Source: Austropuccinia psidii
Taxonomy: Eukaryota; Basidiomycota; Pucciniomycetes; Pucciniales; Sphaerophragmiaceae
DNA length: 64,000 bases
NCBI GenBank assembly: GCA_023105745.1
Contig: JALGQZ010000011.1
Span: 18,874,975 to 18,938,974, forward strand
Reading direction: 5' to 3'
The notes beneath the pieces were generated by a model. It did no database searches and was not told where the DNA came from. It was given only the letters and a program-made list of their open reading frames with translations. Position numbers and translations under genes: made by a program. Position 1 is the stretch's first letter. Each line of letters starts with the position of its first letter. Below, one piece after another: positions 36,741 through 47,815 of the stretch.

Positions 36741-37204
36741 TTTAAGCAGCAGTCAATCCTCCCATATTTTGTATTGGGAGGCTAATTCATTTATTTTCAT
36801 GTAAAAAGGGGAAATAACAATAGTAATAATGGAGACCAACTACCAGTAATACGCATCAAAATTTCTTCAAGGTTTCTTTAAACTTTATAACCAAGGCATC
36901 TCCAAATCACAAAAGGCGGGGAACCAGAGGCAGTGGAGTCAAATATGAATGTCAGCCTTGAACTCATTCCTTAAGATCAAAATTGAAAGCCAAAACCCAA
37001 TCAGCAACGTGTTTATGGCAATTGACCAATCAAGAAGGGGATAAGAAGAAGATATTCAAGAAAAAAATCAAGTTCATATAAGAAATTGTTTCAAATGGCC
37101 CAATTGGCCAATTTCATCAAGATATGCACTTTGGCACAATTGGCCATATCAGACCTCAAAACATCAAAACAGCCATTTTTCATCAATTCTTATCATAATA
37201 TGCT

Positions 37205-37660
37205 TAATTGTGCATATTGGGTGATTTGCGCATGTTGCGCAATTTTGCACATTTGCGCACATTTGCGCAAAAGGGCCTTTTTCTTGTCAAAAGCCTTCAA
37301 AAGGCCTTTTTGGCCAAAATAATTATAATTGTGCATTTGCGCACTTTGCGCATATTTGCGCAATTTGCGCAAAAATGTGCAAAATGGCCAAAACCCACCT
37401 TTAGGCCATTTTTTCACAATAATTCAGTTTTTTCATCATTTTCACCAATTTATGCCACATATGGTATATTTGCGCATTTGCCCATTTTGCGCACTTTGCG
37501 CATTTTGCGCAAAAATGTGCAAGATGGCCAAAACCCACCTTTAGGCCATTTTTTCACAAGAATTCAGTTTTTTCATTACTTTCACCAATTTATGCCACAT
37601 ATGGCATATTTGCGCATTTGCGCATTTTGCGCATTTTTTGCGCAAATTGGCCAAAAAACC
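37205..37660 (+). repeat. TGCGCA-rich 140-bp tandem repeats in the 3' UTR of element C
   Basis: The palindrome TGCGCA, usually inside TTTGCGCA, recurs densely. Two units with a 140-bp period (37371-37510 and 37511-37650) share AAAATGTGCAA, ATGGCCAAAACCCACC and CCACATATGG. The cluster is CpG-dense in otherwise CpG-poor surroundings. Confidence 0.8.
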
Positions 37661-38090
37661 CATTCATTCACATTTTCAGGGATTTTGGCCAGGACTACTC
37701 ATTTGGTCCAAAATTTCAAATGTTGGCCACCTTATGCCAACACTCTAAAATTCAACATTATGAGGATTTCAAGTGGTCTTGGGACAAAAACTCAAATCAA
37801 CCACCTTTCAAAAGCCATGAGGACTCAAGAAAAGTTGATGAAGACACTCAAGACAAGATTAAAGAAGTTTTTATGAAGATTGAAGGCAGTTTGAATGAAA
37901 CAGAGGAAATTCAGAATCAAAATGAAGGGGAAAATACCTACATATAGTCAAATGAAGATTGGTTTGAGTATTGATTGAAGAAGAAGTTTTGAGGGGAAAA
38001 TCTTAAGGAATTGGGGGAAAGAACTGTTTGAATTGATTGCAAGCTCACCAAGACTCACTATACTTATGGTGCTCAGAGCGCACCACTTTC

Positions 38091-38103
38091 AAGAGGGGGA
38101 TAA
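38091..38103 (+). other. polypurine tract of element C
   Basis: AAGAGGGGGATAA lies immediately before the 3' LTR start TGTCACAGCC. Confidence 0.8.
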
Positions 38104-38774
38104 TGTCACAGCCAAGGAGGCAGGGGCATTTCCAATCATCACCAGCAAATCATTATATCATGGATACCCTTCAAAACCCAATCAGAAAGGGGGTTTCATT
38201 CAACAATTCACCCAATACAGTTCCATACAGGCAAGACTCAAATACAGGATTCACCAAATACAGGCCTGTCCTCAATACAGGCGCAAATACCTGTGTTGAC
38301 TGTATCACCTGTATTGGATTCACCAATACAGGATTCAATCCCGCATACAGGCAAGTATCTCAACACTCAAACTCCAAGGCTGGCATTTCTCACATATACC
38401 AGCCCCTCTTCACCCACCTGGGGGTTTTTCCCCCAGTTAATTAAAATAGTTGATTTATTATTTAATATTATTTTATTATTTACTAAGTTAGTCTTAGCCT
38501 TCCCTCACCTGTTCAGTAGAGTCCTGGTGGCCATATCCTTTATTAATCCTTTTCTCTTTTCTGAACAGGTTGAAACAGTGACTCAGGATTACTTAGTGGT
38601 TGGCTCTCTATTTATTACTTATTGTTATTTCTTTTTTCTTAGTACTCTTATTCTTTTATCAGGAATTTATCCTTGCATTCTGTCTATCCTGTTCCTGAGT
38701 ATTTTTGAGCCCTCCTTAAGTAAGTCTGTTCACTGAGTTCCAGGCCCTCTTCACTTAGAAGAGCCCCTGTGACA
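38104..38774 (+). repeat. 3' LTR of element C (671 bp)
   Basis: Pairs with 29547-30277 and has the same terminal inverted TGTCACAG/CTGTGACA. It has fewer ATACAGG units and lacks the short extra segments of the 5' copy. Confidence 0.93.
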
Positions 38775-39183
38775 GGATGATAGTGGATTCCATCCATTGG
38801 AGTATCTCACTATTTCCTCCTCTTTGAGGAACTTCTTTAGGATGTGCCAGGAGTTCATCACTCCTTGGTGTATTTGGGGTAACATTTCCCAATCCATGTC
38901 CTTGTACACTGTGTAGTAGTGTTTGTATTGGCTCATGTAAATGTCTATTTGAGCCTTCTGAATGTGATTTGTACCTATTTGAGTTACTCATACTTAGTTC
39001 CAATTCAGGTTCAGATATCATGGGCATTTCTGGGACTTGCCTTTGGGATAAGGCACTTCCATATGTGGATTCTGTTCCACTGGGGATATTGCCCTTCCTT
39101 TTCCCTTTTGAGGAATCAATTCAACCTCTGAGTCCAGCTCCATCTGATTGGATGGAGTATTGGGAGCCTCTTCTGGTGGTCAT
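38775..39183 (-). pseudogene. gag: gag N-terminal part of the minus-strand family I element
   Basis: On the minus strand from ATG 39183-39181 (MTTRRGSQYSIQSDGAG), matching the MVHTRNGSNYSVQ start of family II. A TGA appears 18 codons later, but the frame is otherwise open (ISEPELELSMSNSN, EGSNRHLHEPIQTLLH) down to the element C insertion, and continues at 29546. The product is basic and low in complexity. It overlaps exons 3 and 4 of the accessory ORF, and its ATG sits inside accessory intron 2. Confidence 0.75.
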
Positions 39184-39906
39184 ATTATAACAAAAATGAG
39201 AAATAAGAAGATTTTAGAACAGAAATACTCTTATGGCAATTTATAAATGAGGTACTCACCTTCAGAGTCCTGAATAGTGGGTCCTGGAAAGTCCAATTTC
39301 TTGGCTTTCTTTTTCTTAGTGATTATTGGTGTTGGAGAACTTTGACAAGTTTTTTCCACCAATCTTTCAACAGTGGCTTGGTTTTCCTCTATTGGGTTGT
39401 CTTAAAACACTAAAAAAGACAAATAAATATAAGTCTTTAATATAAAAGTGTTACTTTTTGGTAGGATATGGCAATTTTCCATGTAAGAATTGCTTCTATA
39501 TCTTTTTTTTTTATTAAAAAAAATGAATATAATTAAAGAAATGAAATTAAAATGAATGAAATAACTTTTTTATTGGTTTTTGATATTTTTAATATTTTTT
39601 ATGTTTTTATTTTTAAAGAATAAAATAAAAATTAATATGATTCTTTTATAAAATTAATTTATAATATAAAATTATTTTTAATTTATAAAATATGTTTTTT
39701 AATTACTAGAGTTACTCAAAGAAAGTTTTTTCAAGTCTAAGGATGTGAAAAACCACGTGTAAGACAGTACAATTGCTTTCCAAATGCCTCAATAGCTTTT
39801 AAAATCAATAAATATAAAATTATTATATAATTTTATGGTTATAAATATAATTTATTATTGGATAAGCCCAATTGGAATCTTTCTAAAGGTCTTTTAGATT
39901 AAATAT

Positions 39907-39922
39907 CACGGCCAGGCCCCCA
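39907..39922 (-). other. Primer binding site, family I
   Basis: On the minus strand TGGGGGCCTGGCCGTG, two bases after the 5' LTR end; identical to the family II site at 17948. Confidence 0.75.
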
Positions 39923-39924
39923 AA

Positions 39925-41910
39925 TGTAAGGTTTGACTATGAAACAATAATTAAAAATTACTAATATTTTACTTATTGTACTATGAATGTCCTTATAAAT
40001 GAAATAAATAAGATAAAAAGAATTATAATAATAAAGAATTATTATAATTATGGCGTAAAAATAATTATATTATTAATAAAATATGATAATATAACTTATA
40101 TTATAAAATATAATATAATAAAATAAATATATTAATATAAAATAATTAATATGTTCAAAGGCACTTTATTATTGTTACAAACAAATAATAAAGGCGTAAA
40201 AAATAGTTTTTTATTAATAAAAAACAATTAATAGCAATAATATTACTAATATTAAAGTTATAAATTAATATAAATACTATTTATATTAATTAAAGAATTA
40301 TTAAAAGAATAATAGAGAAAAAATTATTAAAATAAGAGAAAATAACCTACTTTTAATAGTAAATATAATAATTTTGAGATATTTTACGCCAAATAATATA
40401 AATACAACTTATCCAAATTGTATTTACAATAAAAAATAGAGAAAATTACAAATATTCTTGATTTTTACGTGGAAATGAGATTTTAGAGAGATTTTTAAAA
40501 AAAACAATTGAATAATTGATTTAATCACATCAAAATTGATGATTATGATAAGATGATCTTTGGTATTTGATCATATAAAAGTTTTATATATAAAGAATAA
40601 ATAAATTACCTTTTTATTGTATTGATTTAAAGTTTTTGATGCGTCTGAGGGGAAAACAGGGAAAAAAGAGCTCTATTTATAGTAAATACCTCCCTCCTAG
40701 AGTCCAACAGGCTTCTAGTAGACGTGTACTGATCATATACACTGGGATTGATCAATATTTCAAGGTTTGGTGATGATTAAATCATGATCAAACCATATTA
40801 CATCATTATTACGCCATTATTTAGAGTTATCACTATAACTCTAAGTTTGATGATGTCAAAGGCTTGGAAGAACCCTGAAATTCGTGAATTTTATTAGTTT
40901 TAATCATGAGCTAATAGTATTCACAAATTTTATCACTCATATGACTGTTAAGCTTAATTTAAGGTTACAGTGAGTGATCATAAATGATCAAATTAAGCTC
41001 AAACTTTGATCCTTAATGACTTTTAAGATTTACACGCTATAGCCATTCAGAGAGTTAATCCTAATAGCTTGGGATGACCTTAATATGCTTCCAAGAGAAT
41101 TTCATTACATCATCACAACTCTATTTTTGATGATTTTTCTTGTAACTCATCTTTTCTGTTGAAATTTAATATTTTAAACTTCAAACTAGGATTTGAAGGG
41201 GTTATACCTTGAATATTATAATAAAAATTATACATCATTCTTCACTAATAAACTTGTAGAATCCAACTGTGCAATTTTTTAAGTTTGGACCACTTTCACA
41301 ACAAAGTGGTCAACAGCTCTGTTGATTTTAATCAATAATTCCTTACAGGTTTTAACCTTGTTTCTAACTTGTGAAATAAACTTCATTTCTGTATTACTAC
41401 AGTAATTACGTGATGACTTTCTTTTTGGTTCATCACTCTATCATTCATAATTCAAGAGACATTAGCTAAAACCCTTGAATATATGTGTTGACAAAAAAAG
41501 TACATATATACAGGTTAATTCCTTAAGTATTGATTTTGAAGCTTAGCTTCTTAATTGTTTTATATGTGGATTTTTATGGAGATTCCACTGGTACCATTGA
41601 TTTTACATGTTCTTTCATTGGGTTTGAAATAAATAAGGATTTGTGTCTTTTATAAGGTAGTATTACTTATAAATTATTAAGTATTGACTTTACAGATATG
41701 CCATAAAAATGGTATATGTGTATTTTACCATGGGGAATCCAATGGTAAAGTTTCTGTCACATGTTTATTTATTGGTTTTCAAGTTAAACCAAGTTTTATG
41801 CCAATTTATGGTATTTTTGTATTTTTAAAAGTACTTATTCTGAATGTATAATTATATTGAATATTTCTTGTGACCTTTTTGGGTATGTGGTCATATCTTA
41901 AAGGTTCACA
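39925..41910 (-). repeat. 5' LTR of the minus-strand family I element (1986 bp)
   Basis: Pairs with 11809-13794 and has equal length. It carries the TATA box CTATAAATAG (complement at 40673-40682) and a possible GTAATT donor downstream of it. A TGACGTG present in the 3' LTR is TGATGTG here (complement near 40527). Confidence 0.92.
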
Positions 41911-41915
41911 GGGTG

Positions 41916-44900
41916 GGTCAGTTTAGCACTACCCTGACCAGTAAACAAAAACTAAGTTTACTGAAGATGCTGAGGAAGAACAGAACAGCATTTGCCATTG
42001 GTGAAGGACCATTAGGCAAGATCAAAGGGCATGATATAGAGCTATATCTGGATGTGGAAAGACCTTATCCACCCATACTCAGGATACCTCCTTATCCATC
42101 AAGCCTGGAAACCAGGAAAGAAATTGTAAAACACATCAATGAACTCCTGGACATGGATGTCATCAGAAAGATTAGACATAATGAGATAGTGGAAATCACC
42201 ACTCCTGTCCTAATAACCTGGCATGATGGCAAGTCTAGACTGTGTGGAGACTGCAGATCTCAGAATAATTACACAAAAGCAGACAGGTACCCTATACCCA
42301 GGATACTGCATACCTTGGATAAACTGGCAAAAGCCAAATACATAAGCAAAATGGATTGTACGAAAGGCTTCCACCAAAATGCATTTAAACTAAACTCTAT
42401 GGAATTACTCACAATAATATGCCATATGGGAATATATTAGTACACCAGGATGCCATTTGGCATCAAAAATGCACCAGTCTACTTCCAAAGGATGTCGGAC
42501 ACATCATTTCAAGAATCAATATTGGAAGGCTGGATGGTATTATATATTGATAATATCATTATATACTGAGGAAAATGGGAAGACCATGTACAATACATAG
42601 ACAGAGTGCTAAGTAAATGTACACCCATCAATCTGAAGATTTCACTTAAAAGTGTAATTTTGGCCAACAAGAGCTACTAGCTCTAGGACATAATCTCTCA
42701 GGTCTTAGTATGGCAATTGAGCAGAATAAATTAGCAGCAGTAATGCAGAAGCCAGTACCAAAGAGCATCAAAGAGATGCAATATTTCCTTGGGTTTGCTA
42801 GTTACTACAGAAACCACATCAAGAATTTTGCCCACAAAACTAGTAGTTTATACAAGTTATGTTCAAAAGATGTAAATTTTGAAATTACCAAAGAAAGAAG
42901 GGCTGCATATGAGAGGATCAAACATGAACTCACAGATGAACCTGTGATCATCTTACCTGACTTTGACCTACCATTCAAGTTATATATAGATGCAGAATGT
43001 AGCCAAGGCTTAGGAGAAGCCCTTCACCACAGGGAAATTGTGGATGGTGAACCAAGAGAGGGATTAATATGTTACATATCTAGGCAACTGAAAGATTCAG
43101 AAGACAGGTATGGGGCAACCCAGACTAAATTTCTATGCTTAGTCTGGGCTCTGGAGAAACTCCATTATTATCTGGAGGGTGCAGTCTTTGAAGTCTACAC
43201 AGAATCCACAGCCTTGAAGGATTTAGTGAACATGAATACTACAAATAGACACATGCTGAGATGGCAAATAGCCATCCAGCAGTATAGAGGGAACATGACC
43301 ATCATATACAAAGACGTTAAAAGCCATACCAATGCAGATGGCCTCAGCAGGTGGCCACTGGATAATGTCAAGAGCAATCCAGCTTATGACCCTGAAGTTG
43401 CAGCCACAATACCTATCCATTTCATGTAAATAGATAGGAGGGGGCACTTCAGATTCTCTGAATGGCCACCAGGAAGTGGTACCCTTGACAAGGGGAACAC
43501 TGATTCACAAGGGACAGAAACTCCCATATTGGGAATAAGTTCCTCAGAACTGAACAATGAGTTTTTCAGTGCAGTACTGAAGTCTTATGCCAAACAAAAA
43601 CAGTGTGGAATATTACTACAACTCCTTCAACAAACATACAGGAGTCCAGAACTGGAATCCCAGCTGGAAGAACCCTGGTTGGGGTCCTACAAGGATAACA
43701 AGTTCTTCCTTGTGGATGGTCTGCTTTACCACAGAGAGAAGCACACAAGTGCACTTACAGTGGTAAACAGAGACCACATCTCTCTGATCCTACAGGAATG
43801 TCATGACTGCCCCTATAGGGGACACATGAGTGAAGACAGGACCAGAGAGAGGGTAGCAAGCACAGCTTGGTGGCCCAAGTGGGAACAAGAGTTGAGTGAA
43901 TACATCAACACTTGTGAAAGATGCTAAAAGGAAAATAGAAAACATGGGAAGAAGTATGGGTTATTTCAACATATAGAGGAACCCAAACACCCATGGGAGA
44001 CCATCAATATGGAATGCGTCACAGGACTTGTCCCAGGAGCCAACGAAAACTACAATGCCTGCCTAATCATAGCTGATAGGTTCAGCAAGAGAATGAGGTT
44101 TCTACCATGCCATAAAGAGGAAACATCCATGGATACTGCTCTTTTATTCTGGAATAACATCATATCCACCTGTGGAGTCCCTAAGATAATCATTAGTGAT
44201 AGGGACCCAAAATTCACATCTGAGTTTTGGACCAAATTATATGACATGCTTGGCACCAAGCTTGCTTTCTCCACAGCTTACCATCCACAAACAGATGGCC
44301 TAGCTGAAAGGATGATCAAGACAATGGAAGACATATTTCAAAGGTTCTGTGCCTATGGCATGGAATAGAAGGACCATGAGGGATACACCCATGACTGGGC
44401 TACCCACTTACCAGCTGTCCAACTGGCTTATAATACAAGTAAGCACTCTACCACAGGAAAATCACCTGAAGTGGTAGAGAAAGGGTGGAATCCCCTACTG
44501 CCTGTAGATCACTTGAAGAAGAATCTTCTAACCATCCACCCCTAGCCAAAGACTTCCATGACATGTGGAAAAGGGCTTTTGACACAGCTGCCAAATGCAT
44601 AGCTGAGGCAAAAAATATAATACGCAGAGGTGGGACAAGACACACATGTAACCTGACTTTAAGGAAGGGGACCAGGTGCTAGTGTCCACACTGAACTTTA
44701 ATAATCTTAAAGGACCTAAGAGAATGTGAGACTCATTTGTAGGGCCCTTCACTATCATTAAATTGATAGGGAAAAATGCAGTGGAAGTCAAACTTACAGA
44801 GGAATTTTCTAGAAAGCACCCAGTCTTTCCAGTAGGTTTGGTCAAGCCATACTTCCAAACAGAGGAGGACAGATTCCCCTCCCGGATGAAAAACCCCACA

Positions 44901-45125
44901 CCACCTGACATAGTGGAAGTAGAGGACTCCCCTGGACCTGTGAGTAAAATCATCAGGGCCAGGAAGATCAGACTCAATGGGAAGGATCAGAGACAATCCT
45001 TAGTCAGATTCAAGAACAAAACAGCTGATAAAGACAAATGGTTGACAGGAGATTCCATACCAGATGGGAACCTTGATTTAAGGAGATTCAGGGCCTCTAG
45101 GAGGACTGAACAGTCTCATCAATGA
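41916..45125 (+). pseudogene. pol: pol of family IV: RT-RNase H-IN-chromodomain, heavily mutated
   Basis: RT begins in frame with the protease end before the insertion. A TAG at 42438-42440 replaces the Glu of the EYxRMPFG motif. The catalytic motif is YIDN (42543-42554) instead of YIDD, with a TGA just after it. RNase H is open at 42710-43429 ([29 protein letters not shown]). The zinc finger is at 43796-43927 (ECHDCPYRGHM, INTCERC-stop). The integrase core at 44009-44368 keeps [10 protein letters not shown] and [11 protein letters not shown], but the first motif reads MECVTG, so its Asp is lost. A chromodomain-like end (SLVRFKNKTADKDKWL) closes at 45125. At least seven disruptions are visible. 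Confidence 0.9.
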
Positions 45126-45137
45126 TGAGTGTTTTTT

Positions 45138-45149
45138 AGAGGGAGGGTA
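45138..45149 (+). other. polypurine tract, family IV
   Basis: AGAGGGAGGGTA directly before the LTR start TGTCAGCC. Confidence 0.75.
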
Positions 45150-46588
45150 TGTCAGCCTGGGACTCAAAACCAGAGCACAAGCATGACAGCCAAAATACCA
45201 TAAATCAATGGTATAGCCAAGATACCACCAAAACATGGAGGTGAGCCAAGTTAGCTCAAAAGGTATCAAAAGAAAGAGGAAACTCACCTCTTCCTTAAAA
45301 TACAAGTCCCATCAACATAGGACAAAGAATAACCAGATTATTCATACTCAAAGTTATTGCTGAGCATAAACCTTAATTTTCACCTCTTGTCTTAAATACA
45401 CAGTAAGAGGCTTAACCCCATCAAACAGATATGAAAAATGAAGCTCTAAGCCAGGGCTGTCCAATGGTACCAGCCAAACTGAGCTAGCACCAGTATTACT
45501 GAAGTTATGGTCAAATTCAGGCAAAATAAGGGTGAACAAAACAATTGCCTCTCCTCTAACTTCTACAGGTTCAGTGTGAGATACCTAAAGTGGGGTCTTT
45601 TTGGAAAGAGAACAATCAGGGATATCTGATGGCTTCATCCATTTCTTCATATCTCAACTATGGCAGAAGCTATGGGGCAAACAAGCACAATACATCTTTT
45701 TGCCGAAACCATGCATATGTACAAAAATCTTGTACATGGCATGACTTTGCCATATTCAATGATAACCATATCAAATAAGGTACCATTGTGTAGAACGCAT
45801 ACAGGGCCACACACTGATTCAGTTTTGAGGTTGATATCTCAAGAACTGACAAAGCTATAGCTGTTTTAAGGTCAAAATCCAACATTCTGAACCATACAGC
45901 CTTACCAAGGGATAATATCCCATAACCATGATTATGAGGTGTCAAACTGACAAAAAAGCATGCTTATACTTCAATACCTCATAATTCAGTCAATACTGGG
46001 GTCCCATACAGTTTCTGTACAGCATTCTACACATTATACATGTCAGAAGAGGGCTATGTGGTCCCCAGGTCAAAAACTTCACCCTGTATTGGTAAAAACT
46101 GCCCAGATGTGGTCCCAAAACCACATCTGATCCCAATACAGGCTATAAAGGTCCTTGCAAACCACAAGCCTGTCTCAGGGAGTGAAAAAATCTTCACTTC
46201 CTCTACGTGGAAAGGTCTAACAGCCCTTCCACCCCATTTCAGGATAAAAAGGAGGCTTTTCACAGCCAGAATAGCTTTTCTCATCCTGCTCTTAAATACC
46301 ATACGTAGTAAAATTTAAAAAACAGTTTTACTCTTGGGTAATAAACAGGTATAATTATAATTTCAATTGTTTTAGTCTTTATTATTGTAACCCAACAGGT
46401 AAAGCTGCACCCAGGGCTTTCAAAAGGGCTCACCACCACTAGATTCAATATAGTAAAGCCCTTTTATTCTTAAATTAAACCATTTTCAAAACTCTTATAG
46501 CTTTTTTAAATCCTTTTTACTGTGCCACAGTCATAGTTAAAAGCTGTAAATACATTTATAATACTTTTATCATAGACTCATCCTGACA
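45150..46588 (+). repeat. 3' LTR, family IV (about 1439 bp)
   Basis: Begins TGTCAGCC right after the PPT. The end at TCCTGACA is chosen because it forms an inverted terminal repeat TGTCAG/CTGACA. There is no partner LTR in the window to confirm the end. Confidence 0.65.
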
Positions 46589-46744
46589 ATATCCTCCATA
46601 AGTCTCTCTTTTTTTTTATTGTTTTGTTTTTAAATCCCGGTAAAAGGTATAAATTATTTTTAGTTAATTAAAATAAATAGTCAAAAGATAAAATAGAGAA
46701 GAAACCAGATAGTAACAGAAATAAATCAATCAGTGAAAAAAGAA

Positions 46745-47815
46745 ATCAGCATTTTTAAGTCTTTCTGAGGACATTTTGATTATTATATCTTATTATTTTC
46801 ATTCAAACCACTTCTCCGAATGTGGAATTATAGTGTGTTTTGTGAATTTGAAGCCCTGTAAAATAATATCAGTATGCTCAATAATTAGTAATTATAAATG
46901 AAATTGAGCTGCATAATTCCTTGCTCAGGGCTTTTTTTTTATTTTTTATATGTTTTGTTTTTAGCCTTGAATAAATATGAAAAATTAAAATAATCAGTTT
47001 AAAGTCTTTTTTAGGACTCTTTTGTTCTTCCACCCTCATTCTACTATATATATTTATCTTTCTTTTTGTTATTATATATATATTTATTAATAAAAAACTG
47101 TAAAGGAAAAATGAAAAAAAAAATTCATTAAAGTAATTAAGTCAAAAAGATGATAAAATAATATAAAATTGAGCAGTTGAAAGCCTTGCTTAGGCCTTTT
47201 GTTATATATAGCCCTTTAGTCTAGCAAAATTGCCAATAAAATCAGTTATTAAAGAGTAAAATAAAATAATCCATCAGTTTAAAGCCTTGATGAGGGCTTT
47301 TTTTTTGTTTCTTATAATCACTATAGTCGAAATTGAAAATATTGGTCAATAAAATAATAAAAAAAAACATCAGTTATGATATTTTCAAAAAATGGAGCAA
47401 AGGGGAAATAAGCCATTTTAAGTCTTGCTGAGGGCTTATTTTTATTTATAGCCCTGCAAAATTGCAATAAAGACTTTTTCAGTAATTGCAAAAAACCAAA
47501 AAAACCATACATTTTAAAAAAGGAACAAATCAGTTTAAAGCCATGCTGAGGGCTCTTTTTGTTTAATTAACTTATTGTAAATCCCTGTAAAAAATACAAA
47601 ATCATTTCAAGTTAAATAAACAGCCAGAAGATAAAAAATGAAAGCAGAAACCAGTATTTTAATGTCTTTCTGAGGACATTTTTTTGTTTATTATTTTGTT
47701 AAGGCCCTGTAAATATTGCTAATCAGAAGTGTATATCAATTTAATTATAAACGGTAAAATTATGTTAAAATTAAGAAAATCATCAGTTTAAACCCTTGAT
47801 GTGCGTCTTTCTTTA
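46745..47815 (+). repeat. Array of nine degenerate hairpin/T-run repeats
   Basis: The core pattern is CAGTTTAAAGCC, a 6-8 nt loop such as TTGCTGA, GGGCTTT, then a T-run. It recurs near 46755, 46905, 46993, 47172, 47273, 47411, 47528, 47651 and 47780, about 90-180 bp apart. The two arms can pair (AAAGCC with GGCTTT). Two copies keep the pairing with different bases (AATGTC...GGACATT). Between units AGCCCTGTAAAA-like text recurs. It resembles a decayed minisatellite; a role as terminator or structured RNA is only a guess. Confidence 0.7.

Larger units (their letters stand above)
29547..38774 (+). mobile_element. Element C: Tf/chromovirus-type Ty3 element, full length
   Basis: 9,228 bp with LTRs at 29547-30277 and 38104-38774 and an exact 5-bp duplication GGATG (29542-29546 and 38775-38779). 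Gag and pol are in separate frames. It belongs to a different lineage from families I-IV: shorter LTR beginning TGTCACAGCC, a classical retrotransposon gag domain, and a canonical chromodomain. It is inserted in the accessory/gag region of the minus-strand family I element. Confidence 0.95.
29257..39409 (-). pseudogene. Spliced accessory ORF overlapping gag, family I copy, split by element C
   Basis: Minus-strand exons: 39409-39260 (after the acceptor CTTTTTTAG), 39172-39041, and 38974-29257 with element C (29547-38774 plus one GGATG) excised. Intron 2 is 39259-39173 (87 nt, donor GTGAGT, acceptor ACCAG). Intron 3 is 39040-38975 (66 nt, GCAAGT donor, AATAG acceptor). All junctions are phase 1. 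Exon 3 is 132 nt, exactly as in both family II copies. Across intron 3 the product reads G-TNHIQ, against G-LNHFQ in family II. Later segments NGWNPLSS, APVASTSKP and PYSPSYRI also align. The frame is open to the shared end (FPKK-stop at 29257). The third codon is TAA if the start is A|TG, so the 5' end is damaged or starts differently. Confidence 0.65.
11809..41910 (-). mobile_element. Family I Ty3-like element, minus strand, complete but twice interrupted
   Basis: LTRs of 1986 bp each lie at 11809-13794 (3') and 39925-41910 (5'). Removing the family II insertion (16023-26256 plus one CATAG) and element C (29547-38774 plus one GGATG) leaves about 10.6 kb. It sits inside the family IV element with target duplication GGGAG/GGGTG. 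Coding order on the minus strand is leader exon, overlapping accessory ORF, gag, PR, RT, RNase H, IN, chromodomain. Nonsense changes and a YIDD to YIDH change show the pol is dead, yet most of the accessory ORF is still open. Confidence 0.93.
41916..46588 (+). mobile_element. Family IV Ty3-like element, 3' portion
   Basis: Resumes the reading frame that stops at 11808 and carries RT through chromodomain, PPT and 3' LTR. Stops, frameshifts and altered catalytic residues throughout fit its place as the oldest layer of the nest. Confidence 0.88.

Noticed and set aside
37205..37660. TGCGCA repeats as a CRISPR-like array
   Set aside because: Units are 140 bp with internal palindromes and no regular short repeat/unique spacer alternation, and the genome is eukaryotic.
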